27,154 nucleotides of DNA from a virus, in IMG/VR virus record IMGVR_UViG_3300031963_000782, positions 1 through 27,154 of that record; one strand, given 5' to 3'. The notes under the pieces are model-generated. The model ran no database searches, was not told the DNA's origin, and saw only the letters and a list, made by a program, of their open reading frames with translations. This document shows, piece after piece, positions 18,231 to 25,622 of the stretch. The translations under genes and the position numbers were made by a program. The first letter of the stretch is position 1, and each line of letters starts with the position of its first letter.

Positions 18231-18427
18231 TCTGTGACCCCAGCTTTGTCTGGGTACCAAGCGCCGCCACAGACGTAACGCAAACATGGCGCAAATTCGG
18301 GTGGAAACCTATTTCGGAGAGAACAGATAATGAAGCACATCGCATCCGCGCTCGTCAAAGCGCAGCAAGCATTCGGGCCAGCATTGAAATCGAGCAGCAA
18401 TCCGCACTTTCGCAGCAAGTACGCTGA
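18227..18427 (+). CDS. Small conserved-type early phage protein, up to 66 aa
   Basis: The frame starts with an ATG overlapping the previous stop (ATGA). Its first half, MICDPSFVWVPSAATDVTQT and then WRKFGWKPISE, fits a recurrent small phage protein type with a 'VPS..TDV..TW...GW.P.SE' line. The usual protein ends about there; here the frame runs on for 98 nt inside the ERF gene, adding an Arg/Ala/Ser-rich tail. So the C-terminal part may be accidental. No function known to me. Confidence 0.6.
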   Translation: MICDPSFVWVPSAATDVTQTWRKFGWKPISERTDNEAHRIRARQSAASIRASIEIEQQSALSQQVR

Positions 18428-18884
18428 TCTATCCGCAGTTGTCGAGGCTGTGATCGATGGACTAAACAAGAACGGTATCGCCATGCTGCAACTGACCCAT
18501 GAGTGCGATAACGGCGTGATCGTTGAAACAATGTTCGTACATGAGTCAGGCGAGACACTCAGCGGAGGCAAGCTGCACGTTCCAGCTACCAAACAAGACG
18601 CACAAGGCTACGGATCAGCCTTGACCTACGCTCGCCGCTACAGCCTGATGGCAGCTACGGGCATCGCTCCAGAGGATGACGACGGTAACGCTGCAAGCAA
18701 GAAGCCCATGAAACCGCTGGATGCCGCAGGAGCCTGTAAAACGCTCTCAGAGGCTGGATCGATGGAAGACCTGAAAGTTATCTATGCCAAGGCGTTCAAG
18801 TCGTTCCAGGGCGATGCTGAGGCGCTGAAGGCTATCGACGCAGCCAAAGACAAGCGAAAAGGTGAGTTGCTGGAGATTGCGTGA
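18330..18884 (+). CDS. erf: ERF-family single-strand annealing protein
   Basis: The 184-aa product has the ERF core: NPHFRSKYADLSAVVEAV at residues 24-41, then CDNGVIVETMFVHESGE and DAQGYGSALTYARRYSLMA followed by GIAPEDDDGNAA. ERF-type proteins anneal complementary single strands, and drive recombination-dependent replication and circularisation. It is followed directly by the YqaJ exonuclease, the usual annealase-exonuclease pair. The SD (GGAGA) is some 11 nt away from the ATG, so initiation may also rely on the overlapping 66-aa frame. C-terminal region is helical. Confidence 0.9.
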   Translation: MKHIASALVKAQQAFGPALKSSSNPHFRSKYADLSAVVEAVIDGLNKNGIAMLQLTHECDNGVIVETMFVHESGETLSGGKLHVPATKQDAQGYGSALTYARRYSLMAATGIAPEDDDGNAASKKPMKPLDAAGACKTLSEAGSMEDLKVIYAKAFKSFQGDAEALKAIDAAKDKRKGELLEIA

Positions 18885-19579
18885 TGGAACAGCGAACCGA
18901 TGAGTGGTTCAAAGAAAGACTTGGACATGTGACCGCGTCAAAAATCAAAGATGTTCTTGCCAAAAAAGGAACTGCAACAAGAGGCAATTATTTGATGCAG
19001 CTTGTTTCTGAGCGGCTTACTGGACAAAGAGAGGAAACTTTTGTTTCTGCTGCAATGAAAAGGGGGATTGAAGTTGAAGACAAGGCAAGAATGGCTTATG
19101 AATCAATATATGGATTTGTTGAAAAAACAGGATTTCATAAGCACAAAAAAATTAAGTGGTTTGGAGCGTCTCCAGACGGTTTAATTGGAGAAGACGGTGT
19201 ACTTGAGATTAAGTGCCCAAATACTGCAACTCATTTGGAATACATAAGGACAGACAAAATACCTATGCAATATATGCTGCAAATGACCGCGCAAATATCA
19301 TGCACAGGTAGAAAGTGGGCACATTTTGTTAGTTTTGATGACAGGCTTCCAGAGGGTTTACAGCTTTTTGTAAAGGAGTACGAGCCATCTTGGACTGATG
19401 TTAATTTTGTCAACAGAAGAGTTATCGAATTTGTAAAAGACGTTGAAAAGGAGCTTGAAGAATGCCAGTCTTATATGAAGTCACCGCAGCAGGTGAAAAA
19501 TACACCACCAAAGACGGAACAGAAAAAACCAAATGGATCAGAATCGGATCTGTCATCCAAACCAAGTCAGGAAAAATGA
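18881..19579 (+). CDS. YqaJ/lambda-exonuclease-family 5'-3' exonuclease
   Basis: The 232-aa protein shows EQRTDEWFKERLGHVTASKI at the start, KRGIEVEDKAR (E64/E66) and the core GASPDGLIGEDGVLEIKCP with D99, E109 and K111 as catalytic residues, then a long helical tail. This is the YqaJ viral recombinase type. It resects duplex ends for the ERF protein. GTG at 18881 overlaps the ERF stop (GTGATGG), and ATG 18884 is the alternative start. The gene is strikingly AT-rich (about 30-43% GC in sampled 60-nt blocks against 62% in ERF). The last 118 nt overlap the next gene. Confidence 0.88.
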   Translation: MMEQRTDEWFKERLGHVTASKIKDVLAKKGTATRGNYLMQLVSERLTGQREETFVSAAMKRGIEVEDKARMAYESIYGFVEKTGFHKHKKIKWFGASPDGLIGEDGVLEIKCPNTATHLEYIRTDKIPMQYMLQMTAQISCTGRKWAHFVSFDDRLPEGLQLFVKEYEPSWTDVNFVNRRVIEFVKDVEKELEECQSYMKSPQQVKNTPPKTEQKKPNGSESDLSSKPSQEK

Positions 19580-19698
19580 GCCTAAAGCTGGAGACGATTC
19601 CGCTTGGATGGGACGGCTGGGCTAGCCTGATGGAGCCACGACAGGATGAGCCGAAAAAGGCTCGCAACCCTGGTGAAGACGATGACCTCCCATTCTGA
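19462..19698 (+). CDS. Small recombination-module protein with SSB-like acidic tail, 78 aa
   Basis: The product MPVLYEVTAAGEKYTTKDGT..., KTKWIRIGSVIQTKSGK and MSLKLETIPLGWDGW is a small beta-type domain, with a terminal tail PGEDDDLPF. Such an acidic D-D-D-[IL]-P-F end is the hallmark of bacterial single-strand DNA-binding proteins, which recruit partners by it. GGAG lies 8 nt before the ATG, which falls within the exonuclease gene. The core is too short for a full OB fold but may be an SSB-like or decoy protein. Context with ERF and YqaJ supports single-strand DNA handling. Confidence 0.7.
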   Translation: MPVLYEVTAAGEKYTTKDGTEKTKWIRIGSVIQTKSGKMSLKLETIPLGWDGWASLMEPRQDEPKKARNPGEDDDLPF

Positions 19699-19909
19699 TC
19701 CGGTCAATCCATCCCACTACAAACAAGGCTCTGTCGAGTGTATAGACGCCTTGGCTGCTGCCACGCATGACTTACAGGGATTAGACGCTGTTTGCACCGC
19801 AAACGCTATCAAGTACCTGTGGCGCTGGAAGCAGAAGAACGGAGTGGAGGATCTAAAAAAGGCTCAGTGGTACATCGACAGGCTTATCACGGATAACGTT
19901 AAACCGTGA
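19682..19909 (+). CDS. DUF3310 family protein, 75 aa
   Basis: The sequence DPVNPSHYKQGSVECIDAL and ANAIKYLWRWKQKNGVEDL, ending KKAQWYIDRLI, is the DUF3310 domain, related to a region of T7 gp1.7 (nucleotide kinase). The H-Y-K-x-G-x-x-E-C start and N-A-I-K-Y-x-W-R centre are complete. The start at ATG 19682 follows GGTGAAG and overlaps the previous gene's end; an in-frame ATG at 19646 is less likely. It converges with the metallophosphoesterase gene and overlaps it by 11 nt, with no obvious terminator between. Confidence 0.85.
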   Translation: MTSHSDPVNPSHYKQGSVECIDALAAATHDLQGLDAVCTANAIKYLWRWKQKNGVEDLKKAQWYIDRLITDNVKP

Positions 19910-20834
19910 TGATTTCACCCTTGTACTCGACCTCACCCTCGGATCGTACTTGTGCGATCTGGGGGTACAACATCTTCCCGTCCTTAAACGACAGACTGAC
20001 AAACCCAGAGCGCCAGTCCACCGGTGAATCCTCCATATAGGCAAACTGTGGCCCATACGGGTCTGCAAGCGTTCCAGTGTCAACCCCGTATCTGACACCG
20101 TTGTAGTCTGAAAACGGAGTCACCTTTAACTGGTGCAGGTGTCCGGTCACGGTTGACCGACCAGCATTCAGCGTATTGTTTCGGGTTGCGTGTATACCAC
20201 CACGAATCCTATGCTTGATTACAACGTCTTGGTTGACAAACACAGACCAGCATGGAGTCCACAGAGGGAAATGATCTTTGAGGTGGAATCCGTCTACGCC
20301 TTCAAATTCAGAGACTTTGTTGGACAGAGCAGTCTCAAACCGTGCGTCGTGATTGCCCAAAGGCCACAGCAGCTTTGCGCCCTTGGCAATCTTTTCTATA
20401 TCTTCAAGACGCTCCTTGACTGCTTTCAGTTCTTCCATGACAGTCGGGGCTTTGCCCCACATCTGCCTTCCAAATCTACTGATCTGGGCACCATCAAACG
20501 CATCGCCATTGCAGACGATGAACGATGGTTTCTCAATCTTAATGACCTTCAGCAACGCTTTGAACGCAGTAGAGACGTATCCAGGCCAAAAGTGCGCGTC
20601 AGAAAAAACAAGGATTTTGCTGTTCTGACACTCAATCTCGACCCGTCCACTGACCCCCATCTTTGCAACCGCAAGATCCAGGTTTTCTGAGTGGTGCGGT
20701 AGACCCTCAACACCCTTTCGCCTCAACCTACCCTGTACTGATCTGACCGTTACGCCGAGTCTTTTAGCCATTGCTGTAGGTCTGGGATCTATAGCATAAG
20801 CTGCCCAGAATTGATCGTCTTCAACTAGCTTCAT
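19899..20834 (-). CDS. HTH-containing metallophosphoesterase (calcineurin-like)
   Basis: From ATG 20834 the protein is 311 aa. Residues 17-40 (RPTAMAKRLGVTVRSVQGRL) form a helix-turn-helix. A calcineurin-like phosphoesterase domain follows, with VFSDAHF (D79, H81), NGDAFDG (D111), PLGNHD (N161, H162) and TGHLHQ (H232, H234). The metal-binding set is complete. It may cleave DNA ends, cyclic nucleotides or phosphodiesters. The HTH at the N-terminus suggests DNA targeting. AAGGTGG lies about 11 nt before the ATG, and a longer frame to 20897 lacks an SD. Last gene of the leftward lysis/tail operon. Confidence 0.84.
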   Translation of the reverse strand: MKLVEDDQFWAAYAIDPRPTAMAKRLGVTVRSVQGRLRRKGVEGLPHHSENLDLAVAKMGVSGRVEIECQNSKILVFSDAHFWPGYVSTAFKALLKVIKIEKPSFIVCNGDAFDGAQISRFGRQMWGKAPTVMEELKAVKERLEDIEKIAKGAKLLWPLGNHDARFETALSNKVSEFEGVDGFHLKDHFPLWTPCWSVFVNQDVVIKHRIRGGIHATRNNTLNAGRSTVTGHLHQLKVTPFSDYNGVRYGVDTGTLADPYGPQFAYMEDSPVDWRSGFVSLSFKDGKMLYPQIAQVRSEGEVEYKGEIITV

Positions 20835-21114
20835 TTGAAAATAACCACCTTCGTATTTTGGGATTGTCCGCGAGGACAGCGAAGACTCCTCTCTCAACTT
20901 CCATGACCTGTTCCTCCGTCAGTGACGGGCAGGCCGCATGGACCATCTCATGAAACAAAGAGTCTTGGAGCTTTCCTTTGCTCCCGCTCTCTAGCATTAT
21001 TTTTCTGGTTTCATGGTCACACAGACCGATGCACTCTTCCGAGTGATCGATCTTATCTAGGACAGTAATTGACCAGTTTCGACCGTTTATTCGAGCAGTT
21101 TTGAATGGAATCAC
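20821..21114 (-). CDS. HExxH zinc metallopeptidase-like protein, 97 aa
   Basis: A DSLFHEMVHAACPSL segment supplies the zinc-binding HExxH motif (H54, E55, H58), and a late glutamate in the helix EVERGVFAV (about residue 72) may be the third ligand. It resembles small ImmA/IrrE- or SprT-like gluzincin proteins found in phages. It lies between endolysin and the metallophosphoesterase, coupled to both. Possible functions are repressor cleavage or protein processing; none is shown. Length is short for an autonomous protease. Confidence 0.7.
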   Translation of the reverse strand: MIPFKTARINGRNWSITVLDKIDHSEECIGLCDHETRKIMLESGSKGKLQDSLFHEMVHAACPSLTEEQVMEVERGVFAVLADNPKIRRWLFSNEAS

Positions 21115-21617
21115 TTTGTCATTTCGACCGCGTTGCGAGACACCTCAGCAACCCTACGCGCCCAGCCTCGTCCAAACGTCTCAAAGTGTCTCAGTTGTTG
21201 CAAAAATACTAGCCTTGCATCACACACATCCTGAACCAATTTAGCCGCATCACGCTCCTTTACCAGCGCGATAGTCTTGGGACCAATGGAACCGTCTTTC
21301 GTCGCTCCAACGCATTCCTGGAGCGTTCTAGCAGCCCTGGCTGGCCCACTGTTTACGGCGTAATCAAAAACAGCATAATCAACACCAGGAGGTAGTTCAT
21401 CACCTTTTATAACATCCCAATATTTCGTTTTGTAGAAACCCTTGACACCCTCCGGTGTAAGTGCTCGCATATCATCCGCTGATACTTCTTTGCCTAGGTA
21501 CTCTTCCCACGCTGCTTTAGTGACTCCCAAGTTAGTAATTCCACCTGGGTCAGATGGGTGGTCAACGTAACCGCCTTCGTGCTTGATAACGTGGTGAAAG
21601 CAAATATCGAACTTCAT
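21111..21617 (-). CDS. Endolysin, GH108-type N-acetylmuramidase
   Basis: The 168-aa protein opens with FHHVIKHEGGYVDHPSDPGG, the GH108 catalytic region with E14 in the EGGY motif, followed by ITNLGVTKAAWEEYLGKEVS. The C-terminal half (DYAVNSGPARAARTLQECVG, then GSIGPKTIALV) is the peptidoglycan-binding domain usually fused to GH108. It cleaves cell-wall glycan at lysis after holin opening. No signal peptide is seen, so release depends on the holin. Stop and start are coupled to neighbours by ATGA. Confidence 0.92.
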   Translation of the reverse strand: MKFDICFHHVIKHEGGYVDHPSDPGGITNLGVTKAAWEEYLGKEVSADDMRALTPEGVKGFYKTKYWDVIKGDELPPGVDYAVFDYAVNSGPARAARTLQECVGATKDGSIGPKTIALVKERDAAKLVQDVCDARLVFLQQLRHFETFGRGWARRVAEVSRNAVEMTK

Positions 21618-22027
21618 TTCTTGTTCCGCATATCAATGATTTTTTCCAATGTCCTGCCGCCAAAGTAAAAGCTCATAATGAGCATTCCCCACTGCCCCAA
21701 CAGTTGCACATAGGACTCATTCGTGTCTTTTCCGAATGCAGACATCATGGCAAAAGTAAAGTAGCCAGCGAGGATAAAGATAAGAGTCATTGGCCGAATG
21801 TTTTTGGACAGCCAGCTATCGCTACCCATGTCAGCCTTCAGCCGTTCTGTGAGGTTGTTTTGCTCTACCTCAAACAGCTTTGTCTCATTAGCCATCTTTG
21901 CCAATTCACCGTCCTGGTGTAACTTGGCAAGCTCGGCCTGAGCCTTGGCTTTTGCCTCCGGGTCAGGGAGAACTTTGTCTAGGATCTTTGATCCGACTTC
22001 AAGCAGTGGGCCTAGAGCTAGCATCAT
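21614..22027 (-). CDS. Holin of the 3-TM GTA-holin family
   Basis: The 137-aa protein starts near a GPLLEVGSKILDKVLPDPEAKA segment followed by a helical linker, SWLSKNIRPMTLIFILAGYF and a second hydrophobic stretch LLGQWGMLIMSFYFGG. The 'K-I-D-x-x-P-D-P-x-A-K-A' and W-L-S-x-N-x-R-P lines are typical of the family. It oligomerises in the inner membrane and lets the endolysin reach the wall. AAGGA precedes two adjacent ATGs (22027, 22024); the second has better spacing. It is followed directly by the endolysin. Confidence 0.88.
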   Translation of the reverse strand: MMLALGPLLEVGSKILDKVLPDPEAKAKAQAELAKLHQDGELAKMANETKLFEVEQNNLTERLKADMGSDSWLSKNIRPMTLIFILAGYFTFAMMSAFGKDTNESYVQLLGQWGMLIMSFYFGGRTLEKIIDMRNKK

Positions 22028-22280
22028 CTTCCTTTTTGATCATGTTGGCTGCGGCATAGGCGCCTTTACGACCAACGATCCCGCCTACAGCGCCAATCGC
22101 CAGTAGCATGATGTCCTTCAGGATAGCGATCAACTGAGTGTCAATCGGGCTGATGCGCTCCATGTCGTGTTCGACAAATAGAACGCCACCGATGATTGAG
22201 ATAACTGACAAAACCAGAATACCCACGAGACTGAGGGCAATAACAGCCCAAACACGTACCTCAATCTCTTCTGTACTCAT
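21999..22280 (-). CDS. Two-helix membrane protein of the lysis block, 93 aa
   Basis: Two hydrophobic segments are visible, VWAVIALSLVGILVLSVISI (residues 10-29) and IMLLAIGAVGGIVGRKGA (57-75), with a short charged loop between. The N-terminus is acidic (MSTEEIEVR). Located just upstream of the holin with a 29-nt overlap and coupled to the preceding gene, it may be a second holin, pinholin or antiholin. I recall similar small phage membrane proteins but no established name. Function remains unproven. Confidence 0.68.
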   Translation of the reverse strand: MSTEEIEVRVWAVIALSLVGILVLSVISIIGGVLFVEHDMERISPIDTQLIAILKDIMLLAIGAVGGIVGRKGAYAAANMIKKEDDASSRPTA

Positions 22281-22789
22281 GACTGCTCAATCACAAACAT
22301 TATGATGTGGTAAAGAATAAGACCGCCAAAGAACAGGATAAACACCAGAAATGCGTAATCAGAAACCATCCGTAGCAGCTTTTTGCGTCTACGGATCTGC
22401 TCATAAACCATCTTCTCGCGCTTTTCCTTGATCGACCGACGCATCATCAGGAATTCGTTATACCCATCTTTTCCAAGCCACCAAAGCTCGCCCAGCGTAA
22501 ACATATGCCGGATCTCTTCCTCCATCTGCGCGATCTTGATCTTGGCAGCGTAGGTGTCAAACGCTTCAGCAGTTGCTGACTTGTTGAATACCAGTTTCTT
22601 AAAGATAGGAGGTGGCTTGTCTGCTAGCTCTTCCTCAGTCTTAATCCATTCCTGGAGATCAGATACAGCGCCAGCCCACTTGCCCAGTTGACCGAAAACG
22701 TCTTCAGCTTCCCGACCGATCTCAACAGCCTTTTTCAGGCCATTGAATACAGCCGTGGCTGTAGCAAGTAGGGTAACTGGATCAAGCAT
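22277..22789 (-). CDS. Membrane-anchored helical protein of the lysis block, 170 aa
   Basis: The protein starts MLDPVTLLATATAVFNGLKK, continues as long helices with lysines and acidic residues (KIKIAQMEEEIRHMFTLGEL), a basic run YEQIRRRKKLL and ends with one membrane helix DYAFLVFILFFGGLILYHII near residues 143-163. A type with this MLDP-T-ATA-FN opening recurs in marine and freshwater phages. A tail-anchored cytoplasmic domain is the likely topology. It may act in lysis timing, but the family's role is unknown to me. Confidence 0.68.
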   Translation of the reverse strand: MLDPVTLLATATAVFNGLKKAVEIGREAEDVFGQLGKWAGAVSDLQEWIKTEEELADKPPPIFKKLVFNKSATAEAFDTYAAKIKIAQMEEEIRHMFTLGELWWLGKDGYNEFLMMRRSIKEKREKMVYEQIRRRKKLLRMVSDYAFLVFILFFGGLILYHIIMFVIEQS

Positions 22790-22983
22790 TACTTAATCCA
22801 ACCGTCCCAAGCAGCCTTTAGCACAAGCAAAGCAGCTCCGATACCTGCCAGCCACTTCATGAAAGCAACTAGCGTCTGGGCAGTTTTCCACGCTTCTGCA
22901 AGGTCTTTGATGCTGTCATTCAAGGCATCTACCTTGTTTTCCAGCTTCTCAACATGAGATCGGAGTTGCTCGACTTCGCTCAT
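22789..22983 (-). CDS. XhlA-like small coiled-coil membrane protein, 64 aa
   Basis: From ATG 22983 the protein has a coiled coil (EVEQLRSHVEKLENKVDAL, NDSIKDLAEAW) and a C-terminal hydrophobic helix WLAGIGAALLVLKAAW. This two-part plan resembles the XhlA/hemolysin-like phage lysis accessory proteins. GGGG lies about 8 nt before the ATG; a TTG two codons upstream is a poorer start. Stop overlaps the next start (TAATG). Likely anchors in the inner membrane and modulates holin action. Confidence 0.66.
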   Translation of the reverse strand: MSEVEQLRSHVEKLENKVDALNDSIKDLAEAWKTAQTLVAFMKWLAGIGAALLVLKAAWDGWIK

Positions 22984-22985
22984 AT

Positions 22986-24029
22986 TCAAACCCCAACAGC
23001 AAACCAGTAATAAGTAACCGTTGCAATATCTTCAAAAGCTGATTTAATTTCAAATCCTGTCGTACTAACAGACTGCACAGAAAACGAGTCTCGTTTATTT
23101 CCTGCTGCTGTAGTCAATGCTTGAGGTGTTGCCGTTACAGAATAAACGGATGAACTAAACGCCGTTGGAAATGTAATAGAAGCGGTTCCGTCATACCCTG
23201 GGTCAACCGTCACTGATCCCCATTGCAAAATTAACCCACCAGGAAGTTTTTGATAACCATTCGAACCAAGTGATTGATTACTTCCGGTGAAGTTTGTAGT
23301 GTAAACCCCATTGGTGACAGTAGCAGCATTACCAGTGATACTGATACCCCAAGTCCCACTTGCACCGCTACCAGTCAATCCTGGGGCATACGATCCAATG
23401 TTAGAGGTGGTAACACCATTGGTTGCTGTTGCAGCATTTCCGGTAATGTTAATCCCCCATGTACCGGACGCACCAGTTCCGGTTTTGGTGGGAGCATCGT
23501 TAGCAATACGCAAGATAGTGTAAGCAGTGGTGGCAGCGTTTGTGCTGTTGTCACTGGTTGATGGAGTTGGCAGAACAGGACTGCTAGAGAACGTCTTAAC
23601 GCCAGCAATCGTCTGATTTCCGGTCGTGTACACCCCGTTAGTCACAGTTCCAGCATTTCCGCTGACATTTCCGGTCACATTACCGGTGACATTCCCAGTG
23701 ACATTACCGGTGACGTTCCCAACAAATCCAGCAGAGGTAAATGTACCGACAGATGACCCGTTGGCAGCAACTCCGATCTGGTTGCCAGCAGCAGAATAAA
23801 AACCTGTATCGGTATCACCGTTGAACGTCCAGCTAGGCGCAGCAGCAGTTCCAGCCGGGGCAATGTACTTGTCCTGGGAGCCGTTCTGCCACTCTTTCAG
23901 ATCAGCCATCAACTGCCGGATGGCATTGTTGATATTCGCAGGGGAGCAACCTTCTGCGATGTTGATCGAATTGATGTCTGTGTTGAGGTCTGGATTAGTG
24001 TCGAACTCTGAGATCTTTGTCTTTGCCAT
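22986..24029 (-). CDS. Tail fibre protein with Gp53-like C-terminal domain
   Basis: The 347-aa protein starts with AKTKISEFDTNPDLNTDI and a helical INNAIRQLMADLKEW, continues with a shaft of GNVT repeats and Gly/Thr/Ala-rich segments (TGASGTWGINITGNAATATN, repeated with small changes), and ends in GYQKLPGGLILQWGS and a beta-rich tip typical of the gp53-like receptor-binding end. It forms trimeric fibres that bind the host surface. It is translated after the internal virion proteins by a TAATG overlap. Repeat content could change fibre length. Confidence 0.86.
   Translation of the reverse strand: MAKTKISEFDTNPDLNTDINSINIAEGCSPANINNAIRQLMADLKEWQNGSQDKYIAPAGTAAAPSWTFNGDTDTGFYSAAGNQIGVAANGSSVGTFTSAGFVGNVTGNVTGNVTGNVTGNVSGNAGTVTNGVYTTGNQTIAGVKTFSSSPVLPTPSTSDNSTNAATTAYTILRIANDAPTKTGTGASGTWGINITGNAATATNGVTTSNIGSYAPGLTGSGASGTWGISITGNAATVTNGVYTTNFTGSNQSLGSNGYQKLPGGLILQWGSVTVDPGYDGTASITFPTAFSSSVYSVTATPQALTTAAGNKRDSFSVQSVSTTGFEIKSAFEDIATVTYYWFAVGV
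23661..23720 (-). repeat. Five 12-bp tandem repeats encoding GNVT units
   Basis: Minus-strand units of the type GG-AA(T/C)GT(C/G)ACC are repeated five times in frame and code for four GNVT and one GNVS in the fibre shaft. Synonymous differences between units show that the peptide repeat is older than the exact DNA copy. Slippage here would add or remove 4-residue blocks without a frameshift. Confidence 0.82.
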
Positions 24030-25621
24030 TATTCCACCTCAACTTGAGGAGTCAGAAGCCCACGCATTGCGGCAGGCACGTTAAAGTATGTCGCAGGCTC
24101 TCTGCCAACTGGCCTACCCATCAGAATCTGCGAGATCAATTCATCAACCTTGCTCTGCATTCTAGCGCCAGCCATCTCTCTAGCAGCAGCACCCATTGCA
24201 GGCACAGCAACAGCGCCAGTAGTACCACCAAGCGCATACCCTGCGCCCGTAGCAATACCACCAGAAATTACGCCAGTCGGTGACAATTTGCCGAAGTAAC
24301 GCAAGACATTGTCAACAGGACCACCACGTGCAACGTCTTTGATCAATTCCTGCTCTTCTTTAGTAAACCTTCTGAGTTTGGTTTGATTGTTAGCAAGCTG
24401 TCTAAATTGCACTCGAATGGAGTTCTCCATTCCAGACTGGCTATATTGCGCCGCACTATTTTGTGCGCGCTCAAGCAAAGTCTCAATTTCTTGACCCTTG
24501 GCTGCCCTGCTGTAAAGCCCACGAGCTTCTTTCAGAGCATCAATTGCCATTTGCCGAGAGGGGCCAGCACCAGCCACAAGATCAGCGTCTTGCAAGTTCT
24601 CAACAAAATCATCCATCTTGTTCAGAATAGCCATGCCCATTTTGCTTTCTGAACGATCACGAGATGCCGCAACATTCCCAGCCGCACGGCGCAATCTCTC
24701 CAGTCTTTCAAGCGTCAACGGAGTTTGTGCTTGCTGTCCGAACTCATCCAAAAATGCGGCTACAGCGGGTTGAGATCGAGGCAAGTACCCAAGGCTATCA
24801 ACAGACTTAAAAATGTCTTGCGCGGCTTTCTGGAGGCTTTGTGGGGCAATGATTGCACCAGCCTGCTCGGACCGTTGATAGGATGCTGCTGCCGCCTGTT
24901 TCATTGCTTCAGGAGTCGGCACGATCTCTCGTTGACCCCTGCCTGCGCCAACAGCACCAGATGCGACAATGGAAGCAATTTGTCCAGCAACATCGCTATC
25001 AGTTACGTCTGCCACTGCCTCACCCGTAGCAGGACCGACAGCACCAGCAACAATCTGCTGACCAGGACGAGCAGCCATCTGTCCAGCCACAGCCCTTCCA
25101 GTCGGGGTAACAGCCGTCTGTGCCATCCTAGCCATCCCGGGGATCGTTCCAATAGCACCAGCAGCACCGCCACCAGCAGCAGTCATCATCTGCTCAGGCA
25201 CAGTCTCAGGCTGAGGCAGACCCATCCGAGTCGCCAATCCACCAATGGCTTGCATTGGCGTTGGAATTTGCATGGATTGAGGTGCAGCAAGGTTATAAAG
25301 CTGCGTAGCAGCCTCAGCAGCAGGAACCGCCAAGGCTCCAGCGGCCATACCAGGAGGACCAAACGGAGCGCCCATCGCAGCGCCTACAGCAACCGGAGCA
25401 GCGCCACGAGCAACAAGCCCTGGAATTCGCGCAGCGCGTTCCTCTATTGGTCTTCCTGCTGTCAGATAATCAAGCGCCTGCGTAGAGGAATAGCCCTCTT
25501 TCATGGCTGTCGTAATGTCGTCAGCGCGGATTCCGCTTTGCACTAGGAACTTGACGATTTCGTCGTCTTTGTAACCTTGGCCTCGCGCCTCGATAATGCG
25601 ATCTGACAGACTCTTTGCCAT
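24029..25621 (-). CDS. Large internal virion / ejection-type protein, 530 aa
   Basis: From ATG 25621 (GGGAAG 5 nt upstream) the protein begins AKSLSDRIIEARGQGYKDDE, then a Gly/Ala/Pro-rich membrane-like region (residues about 70-210, including GAAPVAVGAAMGAPFGPPGM and AAGGGAAGAIGTIPGMA), a long helical part (residues about 230-430) and another glycine-rich hydrophobic stretch near 440-480. Amphipathic and hydrophobic, Ala-rich large proteins in this position are typical podovirus internal virion proteins that are ejected to form a channel. Lies 1 nt after the stop of the partner gene. No lytic motif seen. Confidence 0.68.
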   Translation of the reverse strand: MAKSLSDRIIEARGQGYKDDEIVKFLVQSGIRADDITTAMKEGYSSTQALDYLTAGRPIEERAARIPGLVARGAAPVAVGAAMGAPFGPPGMAAGALAVPAAEAATQLYNLAAPQSMQIPTPMQAIGGLATRMGLPQPETVPEQMMTAAGGGAAGAIGTIPGMARMAQTAVTPTGRAVAGQMAARPGQQIVAGAVGPATGEAVADVTDSDVAGQIASIVASGAVGAGRGQREIVPTPEAMKQAAAASYQRSEQAGAIIAPQSLQKAAQDIFKSVDSLGYLPRSQPAVAAFLDEFGQQAQTPLTLERLERLRRAAGNVAASRDRSESKMGMAILNKMDDFVENLQDADLVAGAGPSRQMAIDALKEARGLYSRAAKGQEIETLLERAQNSAAQYSQSGMENSIRVQFRQLANNQTKLRRFTKEEQELIKDVARGGPVDNVLRYFGKLSPTGVISGGIATGAGYALGGTTGAVAVPAMGAAAREMAGARMQSKVDELISQILMGRPVGREPATYFNVPAAMRGLLTPQVEVE

Positions 25622-25622
25622 G

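Noticed and set aside
23661-23720. Short regular repeats considered as a CRISPR array
   Set aside because: Units are 12 bp, contiguous, in frame and without spacers, inside the tail fibre gene. No CRISPR array was seen anywhere.
24725-25546. 273-codon plus-strand frame opposite the internal virion protein
   Set aside because: Ser/Arg/Cys-rich product typical of the antisense of an Ala/Gly-rich gene; no independent support.
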